From positions 3,720,001-3,784,000 of the forward strand of contig NZ_OY762229.1 of the NCBI RefSeq assembly GCF_963665355.1: 64,000 nucleotides of DNA. The letters run 5' to 3'. Within the stretch, counting starts at the first letter, position 1. The number at the start of each line of letters is the position of its first letter. Origin of the DNA: an uncultured Desulfobacter sp. Its GTDB lineage: Bacteria; Desulfobacterota; Desulfobacteria; Desulfobacterales; Desulfobacteraceae. Positions 1 to 7,124 of the stretch are shown one piece after another. The notes under the pieces were generated by a model. That model saw only the letters and a program-made list of their open reading frames with translations, was not told the origin of the DNA and searched no databases. The translations under genes and the position numbers were made by a program.

Positions 1-257
1 GGGTGGATGCGGCAACAGAGCGGGCCATTCTGGATGTACTGGAGCGCGCAAAAAACTCGGGTAAAACGCTGGTGGTCGTTCACCACGACCTGTCCACTGC
101 CGCAGAGTACTTTGACAAACTGCTGATCGTCAAACAGCGTCTCTACGCCTCCGGAGAGCCGGATATTGTCCTCCAGGAAGATCTGCTCAGCCAGGTCTAT
201 GAGGGTCGGCTCAAAATTTTCAAGGATGTAATTAAAAAGGAAGAGACGGATGTTTGA
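1..257 (+). CDS. Metal ABC transporter ATP-binding protein (C-terminal part, cut by window edge)
   Basis: This is the last 84 or so residues of an ABC ATPase of the Mn/Zn/Fe (ZnuC/MntA/SitB) type. The visible part begins in the D-loop (VDAATE), followed by the switch-histidine segment TLVVVHHDL and the family's usual tail (DKLLIVKQRLYASGEP). The first Met-like codon in the window is internal; the true start lies upstream. It overlaps the next gene by 8 bases, so the two are translationally coupled and form one transporter with the permease downstream. The ATPase would drive metal import from the cytoplasmic face; the metal cannot be read from this fragment. Confidence 0.85.
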   Translation, partial: VDAATERAILDVLERAKNSGKTLVVVHHDLSTAAEYFDKLLIVKQRLYASGEPDIVLQEDLLSQVYEGRLKIFKDVIKKEETDV

Positions 258-1257
258 TCTTTTTTTTGCCCCCCTGGCGGAGACCTATTTTCAGAAAGCC
301 CTGATCTCCTTTGTCTCAAGGATTTCTCGTATAAAGGAGGATGCCGCCATCGGTATCATGTACACAGGTATCTTTGCCCTGGGTGTGGTTGCTGTCTCCA
401 TTTTCAGACACTACATCCATATTGATCTGATGCATTTCATCATGGGCGATATTCTGGGGGGAGCAGACACAGATCTCTGGGCCTCAGCCTTTGTCGCCGC
501 CGGAGTTCTGACGGTCATCATCCTCTTTTTTCGTCATTTTCAACTGGCCACCTTTGATCCGATCATGGCCGCCTCCATCGGCCTGCCCGTGGTCCTTCTG
601 GATTATCTGTTTACCACATGCGTCTCTCTGGTCGTGGTCTCTGCCGTGAGCATGGTGGGGGTGATCCTGGTGGTGGGGCTTCTTATCACCCCGGCGGCAA
701 CAGCCTATCTTCTTTCAGACCGCCTGGACAAAATGATGATGCTTTCAGCTCTGTTCGGGGTATCCTCGGTCATTGGCGGACTATATCTCTGCGTCTGGCT
801 GGATTCGGCGGGAGGAGGTGCCATCATGCTCTTTTGCACCCTGCAGTTTCTGGTGGTATTGACCGTGGCACCCAAATACGGTTTGCTTGCCAGATGGATT
901 CGGCTGAGAAACATAGTGCCGCAACAGGTTGTTGAAGATGTTCTGACCACAGTGCTGCGAAACGGAAAAGCCGCATCCCCAAGCCTTATTCACAAATATG
1001 TCGGACAGGGAAAGGGCCTGCATAAAACCCTTCGACGGATGATCCAGGATGGTTTGCTTAGGCATGAGGGTCAAGCCTTGGCTCTGACGGACAAGGGGAG
1101 AAAAGAGGCCAGTACGGTACTGCGGGCCCATCGCCTCTGGGAAACTTACCTGAAAAGCATCGGCACCCCGGAAAAAGAAGTCCATGCCACTGCCCATCAA
1201 CTGGAACATCTCGATCAGACCCAGACCCTGGCTTACCTTGATAAAAAAATTGGGTAA
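250..1257 (+). CDS. Metal ABC permease fused to a DtxR/MntR-like winged-helix domain, with N-terminal segment missing
   Basis: The protein (335 aa) is an ABC-3 family permease (ZnuB/MntB type) followed from about residue 225 by a soluble winged-helix domain (VVEDVLTTVLRNGKAASPS, then a wing region and RAHRLWETYL) like DtxR/MntR repressors. Such permease-repressor fusions are known, for example chlamydial YtgCR, where the regulator part is released. What is odd is the N-terminus: after FFAPLAETYFQKAL it jumps straight to SRISRIKEDAAIG, a motif that in ABC-3 permeases lies roughly 85-95 residues in. About 60-65 residues, covering the first membrane helices, are absent, yet the frame is open. 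Import is therefore probably broken, while the repressor part could still be made. Overlaps the ATPase gene. Confidence 0.8.
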   Translation: MFDLFFAPLAETYFQKALISFVSRISRIKEDAAIGIMYTGIFALGVVAVSIFRHYIHIDLMHFIMGDILGGADTDLWASAFVAAGVLTVIILFFRHFQLATFDPIMAASIGLPVVLLDYLFTTCVSLVVVSAVSMVGVILVVGLLITPAATAYLLSDRLDKMMMLSALFGVSSVIGGLYLCVWLDSAGGGAIMLFCTLQFLVVLTVAPKYGLLARWIRLRNIVPQQVVEDVLTTVLRNGKAASPSLIHKYVGQGKGLHKTLRRMIQDGLLRHEGQALALTDKGRKEASTVLRAHRLWETYLKSIGTPEKEVHATAHQLEHLDQTQTLAYLDKKIG

Positions 1258-1393
1258 CCCGAAAGCAGATCCTCACGGTAAAACCATTCCTGCAACACAA
1301 AATAATTCAGGGGTTGTTAAAATATGAAGACATATCAGCGTCTGTGAATGATGTTGGCATGATTGTTATGGTGAACGGTTTGATTCGTTTTGC

Positions 1394-2041
1394 ATGATCA
1401 GTAAATCTTTTTATTTTTTAAACAACAGGATGCAACAAATTAACTTTTATTTCTTAACTGTCATTGTGTTTCCGGTTTTATTATTTTTATCGGCTAAACC
1501 AGTTGCTGCACACCCACATGTATTCATTGCACAGGACACTAAAATTGTTTTTGATGAGAAAGGGTTGGCAGGCTTTAAAATATACTGGGCCTTTGATGAG
1601 ATGTTCTCCGTTATGATTGCCGAGGATTTTGACAAGGACCAAAACGGCACTTTAGGTGAGCAGGAGATAGCCACGATCAAGGAAAAAGCTTTTAGTTATA
1701 TTGCCCCCTATAATTATTATATCCACATAAAAATTGAAGGAAATCCATTTACTGTCAAGTTTATCACAGACTTTAACGCAACACTTAACAAGGGCAAACT
1801 CAGCTATGAGTTTTTTATCCCCTGTCATGTGACAGCTGAAAAAAATCCCAAGAATATCGTCCTTTCACCTTATGACCCGGAGTATTATTCCGATATTTAT
1901 TTTCCGAATGAAAAACTTATGCCTTTCGAAAAGGCAGAGGCGTTTATCATTGAAACAAAAATTAAAAGAGACATGTCCACATTGATTTATTACGAAACTG
2001 TCAATCCCCTGGCCATCTTCTTAAATTTTAAGTTGAAATAA
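1394..2041 (+). CDS. DUF1007 family periplasmic protein, Ni/Co transport accessory
   Basis: The 215-aa product has a signal/membrane segment (residues about 14-38) ending in AAHPHVFI, the histidine-rich start typical of DUF1007 proteins, which are usually encoded beside NicO/RcnA-type nickel or cobalt exporters. An EF-hand-like loop (DKDQNGTLGEQE, about residues 78-89) is visible. The stop codon overlaps the ATG of the following NicO-like gene (ATAATG), so the pair is an operon. The role (metal capture or partner of the exporter) is inferred from gene neighbourhood only. The first Met may be too far upstream; the Met at residue 13 (1430) would also leave a signal peptide. Confidence 0.75.
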   Translation: MISKSFYFLNNRMQQINFYFLTVIVFPVLLFLSAKPVAAHPHVFIAQDTKIVFDEKGLAGFKIYWAFDEMFSVMIAEDFDKDQNGTLGEQEIATIKEKAFSYIAPYNYYIHIKIEGNPFTVKFITDFNATLNKGKLSYEFFIPCHVTAEKNPKNIVLSPYDPEYYSDIYFPNEKLMPFEKAEAFIIETKIKRDMSTLIYYETVNPLAIFLNFKLK

Positions 2042-2654
2042 TGAAAAAATTATTTTTAGTTTGTATCGCGGTATTGTTGTTTTCAAACCTGTCTGTGGTA
2101 TTTGCTCCCAAAGCTTGCTTTTTGGAAACCTGGTGGCTCTTACCCACGGCTTTTCAGGAATCTTTCTTGTCTTGTCCGTCAAGTTTATTATTCACGTCAG
2201 TATCACAAGATCCCTGGAAACCATGACATATGTGACTCAAATTATCAGTTTTTCTTTTATCAGTGTGATGGGATTAATCCTGTTTTTAAAGAGCCTGCCA
2301 AATTGGTTCAGGAAAGCGCCTGCCGGAAATAAAACACCAACATGGCTGTTTGGCCCGTTTGCCACCGCCTTTGCTGTGGGGCTTATTCCATGTCCCGGAG
2401 TTGTCATGGTCATGCTCTTTGCCATCTCCTTAAATTTAAACGGGTTGGGGATTTTATTGGGCTTCTGTATTACTGCCGGAATGGCTTCAACAATTACATT
2501 GGTTATTCTGGCAGGGATGTCCGGAAAATCTGTTATCTTAAAATTGTCCGGCCGTCAGGAAAAATTGCGGTATATCGTCGAAAATTCGATTGAGACCATT
2601 GCCGGCTTCCTTGTGGCGACTTTGGGAGTAATTCTGTTACTGGCAAATCTATAA
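2041..2654 (+). pseudogene. NicO/RcnA-type Ni2+/Co2+ exporter, internally deleted and frameshifted
   Basis: A proper start at 2041 encodes a signal-like segment (MKKLFLVCIAVLLFSNLS), but this frame runs into a stop at 2226. The recognisable NicO body is in the next frame from about 2118 to 2654: VALTHGFSGIFLVL, then membrane helices and AFAVGLIPCPGVVMVML, the second conserved motif of the family. The first family motif (HALxPGHGK type) that should precede it is missing, so the joint near 2100-2120 is a deletion plus frameshift. The 3' part alone could start at 2061 but would lack the first metal-binding helix. It follows the DUF1007 gene directly. Non-functional as an exporter, I infer. Confidence 0.72.
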
Positions 2655-2825
2655 GCCAAATAGAAATAAACAATCAATGGGCTCCCAGGTGATCACTTAT
2701 CAAAAGTTGCCAGCACCAAACAGACAGGCGGAAAGAAATAACGAAAAAAGTCAATTTTCTCATCAGAAACCTCTCAAAAAAAATATTGACATTTTTCATA
2801 TTATAGAGAATAGTCCGGCCAGTTT

Positions 2826-2980
2826 TCAGGTGCCAATAGAGCTTAAAAGGGAACCCTGTGAGAATCAGGGACGGGCCCGCCGCTGTATTCGAGGACGAAC
2901 ACTGCAATTTAGCCACTGACTTAAATGTTGGGAAGGCGCAGTTATTAGGATGATCCGAAAGTCAGAATATCTGCCTGGAA
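2826..2980 (+). promoter_or_regulatory. Cobalamin riboswitch (AdoCbl aptamer)
   Basis: Nearly every conserved block of the cobalamin riboswitch is present in order: AGGTGCC at 2828, AAAGGGAA near 2846, the P4-P6 core with GGGCCCGCCGCTGT near 2872-2885, GCCACTG near 2912, GGGAAGGCG near 2930, the GATGATCCGAAAGTC block and ATCTGCCTGG at the 3' end. It precedes a terminator and the TonB receptor gene, so it should shut off the receptor/CobN operon when cobalamin is plentiful. Confidence 0.93.
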
Positions 2981-3040
2981 ATGTAATGTATGTCGCCCGA
3001 GGACAAGGCAGACATACCATGACTGTGGAAAAAACCAGGG

Positions 3041-3085
3041 AATCCCAGATCAATCTTTTAACTAAAGGGTCTGGGATTTTTATTT
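3041..3085 (+). terminator. Intrinsic terminator downstream of the cobalamin riboswitch
   Basis: A 9-bp perfect stem (AATCCCAGA at 3041-3049 with TCTGGGATT at 3070-3078) is followed by a T-rich run. Lying 60 nt after the aptamer and 115 nt before the TonB receptor start, it is the likely expression platform for transcriptional attenuation. Confidence 0.8.
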
Positions 3086-3140
3086 TAAGTAAAATTAAAT
3101 AATTACTGATTCCGGACCAAAGCCGAAGCTATGCAAGACA

Positions 3141-3175
3141 GGTAAAATTCGTTTCTATTTCTACGCAATTTTACC
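3141..3175 (+). promoter_or_regulatory. Inverted repeat in the leader of the TonB receptor gene
   Basis: Perfect 9-bp inverted repeat GGTAAAATT/AATTTTACC with a 17-nt spacer, between the riboswitch terminator and the ribosome-binding site (AAGGAGG, 3189-3195). It is AT-rich and has no T-tail, so it reads more like an mRNA stem or an operator than a terminator. Function not known. Confidence 0.35.
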
Positions 3176-3199
3176 CCGAAGCCTGGCAAGGAGGATAAG

Positions 3200-5293
3200 G
3201 TGAAATCCGGTTTAGTGGTTCTTGTTGTAATGCTGTGTAGTTATCCGGTGGCGGTGTTGGCCGGGCAAGATGTCGAAGCTGTTCACAAATTAGACGAAAT
3301 CGTTGTCACCTCAACCCAGAAGGCCAAAGCGGTTGACACACCTGCAAGCCTTTCCATCATTACCGGTGAAGAACTCCGGGACATGGGCGCTAAAAACATT
3401 GTTGAAGCGCTGTCCAAAATTCCCGGGGTCACTGACAGCAGTTCAAAAAGCCAATCGGTCATTATCCGCGGAAACAAAAGTGCAATGGCCGGCGGCCCGG
3501 TTCTTTTAATTGACGGGGTGCCTTTAAAAATGGGGGATTACCGGTATACTGAGTTTGATTTTATTCCGGTGAACCAGATCGAACGGATCGAAGTGCTGCG
3601 GTCGGCGGGCATTGCCTATGGTCCGGGGGCGGCCAGGGGGGTGATCAATGTGATCACCAAAAAGAGCACCCGGGATGGTTTCCATGGTGATGTTTTCGCT
3701 TCCTACGGTTCATGGGACACCCATGACGAAAACGTCTCCTTATCCGGTATGAAGAATAAATTTGATTTTCTGGTTGATGCTGAAAACTATCACACAGACG
3801 GGTATGAAGAAGAAGAGGAAAACCGTAAGTCTGTTTTGGGGCGGATCGGTTACAATTTGTCCGACCAGACCCGCATCGGTCTTCGGGTTAATCATGTTGA
3901 TTATGACAATATGACGGCGGAAGGGCTGAAAAAATACCAATGGCAGCTGGATAACTACCGCCGCAGCATCCATTTTCCCAAAAGTGAAACCGATTCCGAT
4001 CTGCTCTGGCACAACGAAACAGATGAAGAAAATACAACAGCAGCCCTGGAGTTCTCCCATAAGGATAATAACCTGTTTATAGATGGAGCGTTCTCCTGGA
4101 CAACATATGAAAAAGATTTCAGGCGAACCTATGCCATATATGACAGCCCTAAAAGCGTTTACTATGAAAATTCAGATCAGGATACATATGCGTTAACCCT
4201 GTCGGGCGGGTATCATCTTAATTTGGGTTCCGTGAGTTACACCCCTTCTGTGGGTATTAATTTTGAAGATATTGATAATACCGTAGGCCGCGTATATCCC
4301 TATAATTCTGCTAATAACACAGATGCGTATAATTTTGATCTTCAGGAGAAAACATATGGGATTTTCTGGGACAACGAATTGATGTTCAATGAACATTGGG
4401 GATTAAACATCGGGGCGCGTTTTGACAGGACTGCGGTGGAATTCCAGGATAAGGTGCCAAATATTGTGGATGAATCCCATGATATGATTAGTTATGCCGT
4501 TGCCCCTTCCTATCATTTCAATGAAAAAGCCATGGTCTATGCTTCCGTGGGAAGAAATTACTGGTTTCCCACACCGCGATACTATGCCTGGGCTGTAGAA
4601 AGGGGCGGAGACCTGAACCCGGTTGAAGATTTAGAACCAGAAGAGGTGCTGACATATGAACTGGGGTACAAGCATATGTTCAATAAGATGTTTAACATCA
4701 ATGCCACAGTTTATTTTTCAGAGTATAAAGATAAATTCGGTACTGTTCGGGACGAATCTGACAATTCCTGCGGCCAGGGAAATATCGGCGATGCCGAGGC
4801 CAAAGGCATTGAACTTGAGGCAGACGGCAAACTGAACAGGTATTTCGGATACCGGCTGGCCGCCGCTTACCAGGAGATCGAGTGGACTTCCGGAACCGCC
4901 CTGGCATACATTCATCCAACCAATACTCTTGATTATACGGCAGATATCTCTGGAAAACAGATCTCCTGGGTTCCTAAATTCACTGGACTTGTGGGCCTTG
5001 ATTTTTATCCCATGGATAATCTGAAAGCCAGCATTGACATGAATTATATCGGTAAACGGTATGTGGACTATCTGAACCAGATTGAATATTCGGCCAAAAC
5101 CACCTTTGATTTGGGGGTTGCCTATACCTGGAAAGATTGGAAGTTCTGGGTCCTGGGTAAAAATATTTTTGATGAAGATCTTGAATATGTATCCAACTCA
5201 TCCGGAAAGCTGGATTCTGATGGTGATCCCGATAACGCCTACTATGTTCAAAACGGTGCATATGTTGAAGCAGGGATCAGTTATCACTTCTGA
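3200..5293 (+). CDS. TonB-dependent outer-membrane receptor, cobalamin-regulated (BtuB-like role)
   Basis: A 697-aa outer-membrane receptor: signal peptide (residues 1-22, ending VLAG), TonB box at about 31-37 (DEIVVTS), plug domain to about 155 with the usual VIIRGNKS and IERIEVLRSAG motifs, then a beta-barrel ending in the terminal aromatic (AGISYHF). The GTG start is chosen because AAGGAGG sits 5 nt upstream and gives a clean signal peptide. The cobalamin riboswitch in the leader points to corrinoid or cobalt-tetrapyrrole as substrate; this is inference from regulation, as TonB receptors cannot be assigned by barrel sequence. The genes after it (DUF2162, ExbB, DUF2149, CobN) are transcribed in the same direction. 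Confidence 0.88.
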   Translation: MKSGLVVLVVMLCSYPVAVLAGQDVEAVHKLDEIVVTSTQKAKAVDTPASLSIITGEELRDMGAKNIVEALSKIPGVTDSSSKSQSVIIRGNKSAMAGGPVLLIDGVPLKMGDYRYTEFDFIPVNQIERIEVLRSAGIAYGPGAARGVINVITKKSTRDGFHGDVFASYGSWDTHDENVSLSGMKNKFDFLVDAENYHTDGYEEEEENRKSVLGRIGYNLSDQTRIGLRVNHVDYDNMTAEGLKKYQWQLDNYRRSIHFPKSETDSDLLWHNETDEENTTAALEFSHKDNNLFIDGAFSWTTYEKDFRRTYAIYDSPKSVYYENSDQDTYALTLSGGYHLNLGSVSYTPSVGINFEDIDNTVGRVYPYNSANNTDAYNFDLQEKTYGIFWDNELMFNEHWGLNIGARFDRTAVEFQDKVPNIVDESHDMISYAVAPSYHFNEKAMVYASVGRNYWFPTPRYYAWAVERGGDLNPVEDLEPEEVLTYELGYKHMFNKMFNINATVYFSEYKDKFGTVRDESDNSCGQGNIGDAEAKGIELEADGKLNRYFGYRLAAAYQEIEWTSGTALAYIHPTNTLDYTADISGKQISWVPKFTGLVGLDFYPMDNLKASIDMNYIGKRYVDYLNQIEYSAKTTFDLGVAYTWKDWKFWVLGKNIFDEDLEYVSNSSGKLDSDGDPDNAYYVQNGAYVEAGISYHF

Positions 5294-5300
5294 GTAATTG

Positions 5301-5361
5301 GTGTTTGGACGAAAAGCCACCCAGCTGCGCCTTGCATTTGTGCAATTTTTCGTTCAAACAC
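5301..5361. repeat. Dispersed repeat element, full copy with terminal inverted repeats
   Basis: 61-bp unit bounded by 15-bp ends (GTGTTTGGACGAAAA and TTTTCGTTCAAACAC) that are inverted with one mismatch. The same end sequence recurs at 21989 and, inverted, at 36750-36776. Placed 7 nt after the TonB receptor stop and just ahead of the DUF2162 gene, so in RNA it would form a hairpin inside the operon. MITE- or REP-like; no coding capacity. Confidence 0.65.
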
Positions 5362-5374
5362 AGGGGGGGGGGCT

Positions 5375-6115
5375 ATGCTCAAGCAATTATGGATAAATGG
5401 AATCCTTGGGGCATTCCTGGTATTCGGCATCAAAATCGGGGTGGGACTGGGGGCACGGATCAACCATCCGAACATTCCTGCGTCAAGAAAATGGATATTT
5501 GCGGGTGGCACTATTTTGGTATATCTGCTTTTGTTTTTTGGCATGTATACCCTGGTCACAGGTTACAACCTGTTTGACTATCTGGATCGTATCTCCAAAG
5601 CCGTTCAATACGGTATGACCGTTCATTTTGTACTGGCGTTGGGCTTGTTTGCCTGGGGCGTGGTTCTGCTTGTATCACAGCAAGGTCCTGGGCATGCCTC
5701 GTTAGCCCCAGGGCTTTTACTGGTGCTTCCCTGTCCGGTTTGTGCCACAGTGATCCTGCTCAACCTGTCTTTGGGGTTTTCTATTTTTCCCATGGCTCCG
5801 GCCATCACCAGCCTGGTTCTGTTTGCATGCTTTACGGCATGTATCCTTTTGACTTTGGTCCTGATCACTCTGTTTCAAAACCACATCACTTCTATGGACG
5901 ATTTTTTGGGCCTTTCCATGATGCTGATCGCGCTCTATTTTGTACTAACCGTTCTCATTGCCCCCAGTTATCCTGAAATCAAGGCAGCCTATCAAATGGC
6001 TAAGTCCAATAATCCTGTGGGGCAGATTGCGACACCCCCATTCTTGATACTGGCCGGCAGTGCCGTTGTTCTTGGCATATCAGGATTTTACCGGTCCTAT
6101 TTTCACAAGGCATAA
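5375..6115 (+). CDS. DUF2162-type putative transporter, multi-pass membrane protein
   Basis: A 246-aa protein with about seven hydrophobic segments and a CPVC pair inside a membrane helix (LPCPVCATVILL, about residues 128-139), as I recall for DUF2162 proteins. These are found beside ExbB-like, DUF2149 and CobN-like genes in methanogens, sulfate reducers and (as HmuT-like proteins) Bacteroidota. Function is not established; the intramembrane cysteines suggest metal or redox handling. It follows the receptor gene after the 61-bp repeat and sits 5 nt ahead of the ExbB gene. Confidence 0.7.
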   Translation: MLKQLWINGILGAFLVFGIKIGVGLGARINHPNIPASRKWIFAGGTILVYLLLFFGMYTLVTGYNLFDYLDRISKAVQYGMTVHFVLALGLFAWGVVLLVSQQGPGHASLAPGLLLVLPCPVCATVILLNLSLGFSIFPMAPAITSLVLFACFTACILLTLVLITLFQNHITSMDDFLGLSMMLIALYFVLTVLIAPSYPEIKAAYQMAKSNNPVGQIATPPFLILAGSAVVLGISGFYRSYFHKA

Positions 6116-6120
6116 CACCC

Positions 6121-6768
6121 ATGGATATTTTTGCTGTATTTCAAACTATTTTGTACACAATCTCAACGGCATTGCTGATGCCGGTTGTGGCCTTGCTGAT
6201 TCTTCTGTGTTTGTGGCTGTTTATCTATACCGGCGGTTTTTTCGGTGAATGGATCAAGCGCAGGCAAAAACGATCAAAAAGGCCCCTGTCCGCATTTCTG
6301 GAAGAGATCAACCGGTCAGGGACGTTGCCTGAAGAAGTTCAATCCATGCTGCCTGGCCATATAACGGCATATGCCCGGGATCTGGAAAATATTTTAAAAC
6401 AACCGGGCATTCTGAAAGCTGAAAAAATTGAAGATCTGAACCAGAAAAAACAACACACACTTTTAAAAAGTGTGGATAAAATTCGTATTGTTGTACGTAC
6501 CGGGCCCAGCTTGGGCTTGATGGGCACCCTGATCCCCATGGGCACAGGGCTTTCCGGCCTGACCCAGGGCAATATGGCCCAGCTCTCCTCCAGCCTGATT
6601 TTGGCATTTACCACCACGGTGGTAGGCATTGCCCTGGGCATCAGCAGCTATTTTTTTACGGTGGTCAAGGAGCAGTGGATGCTTGAAGATATGCGCAGGA
6701 TCAACCTGATCACCGAAGCCATGGCAAAGGGGCTTTCCAAAGAGAGTGCACCGACGGATACGCCATGA
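6121..6768 (+). CDS. MotA/TolQ/ExbB family proton-channel protein
   Basis: 215 aa with an N-terminal membrane helix (about 12-38), a cytoplasmic segment, and two further helices around 125-145 and 160-185 with the family signature GPSLGLMGTLIPMGTGLSGL. It would use the proton gradient to energise the TonB receptor or the periplasmic CobN-like chelatase. The following DUF2149 gene starts 4 nt inside its end (ATGA overlap), showing tight coupling, and probably takes the place of ExbD. Confidence 0.88.
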   Translation: MDIFAVFQTILYTISTALLMPVVALLILLCLWLFIYTGGFFGEWIKRRQKRSKRPLSAFLEEINRSGTLPEEVQSMLPGHITAYARDLENILKQPGILKAEKIEDLNQKKQHTLLKSVDKIRIVVRTGPSLGLMGTLIPMGTGLSGLTQGNMAQLSSSLILAFTTTVVGIALGISSYFFTVVKEQWMLEDMRRINLITEAMAKGLSKESAPTDTP

Positions 6769-7124
6769 AATTTATAAAAAGAAGCCGGCCTGACCAATTA
6801 CTCAAATCCAGGTATGAAGAACCGCTTAACGGGGTGGCCAACCTGTTCGATGTGGCCCTGGTTTTTATCGTGGCCCTTCTTTTAACCTTGATGTCGACGT
6901 TCCAGGTTCTCGATTTCTTTAATCCGGATAGTGACATTACCGTCATGAAAAAGGTCAACGACCAGTGGCAGATCATTACCAAAAAGGGAAAAGAGATCAA
7001 AGTCAAAAAGGTGACAAACCATAAGATCGGCGGGAATGAAGGCTTTCGGCTCGGCACGGCCTACCAGTTGAAAAACGGCAGGATCGTTTACATCCCGGAG
7101 GAAAAAATTAATGAAATTGATTAA
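6765..7124 (+). CDS. DUF2149 protein, ExbD-like partner
   Basis: 119 aa: short cytoplasmic start (RSRPDQLLKSRYEEPLNGVA), one membrane helix (about 28-46) whose entry carries an Asp (FDVALVFIVALLLTLM), and a small periplasmic domain. This topology and the Asp at the helix start resemble ExbD/TolR, the stator partner of ExbB. It overlaps both neighbours (4 nt with exbB-like, 14 nt with the CobN-like gene), so stoichiometric co-expression is likely. Confidence 0.75.
   Translation: MKFIKRSRPDQLLKSRYEEPLNGVANLFDVALVFIVALLLTLMSTFQVLDFFNPDSDITVMKKVNDQWQIITKKGKEIKVKKVTNHKIGGNEGFRLGTAYQLKNGRIVYIPEEKINEID

Noticed and set aside
2674-3053. Open frames on both strands across the leader of the TonB receptor gene
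   Set aside because: They lie within the cobalamin riboswitch and its terminator, have no ribosome-binding sites, and their codons are dictated by the RNA structure.
3741-4060. Reverse-strand frames inside the TonB receptor and other large genes (for example within CobN-like, usher, aminotransferase)
   Set aside because: They mirror the codon structure of the forward genes and lack start signals and known motifs.
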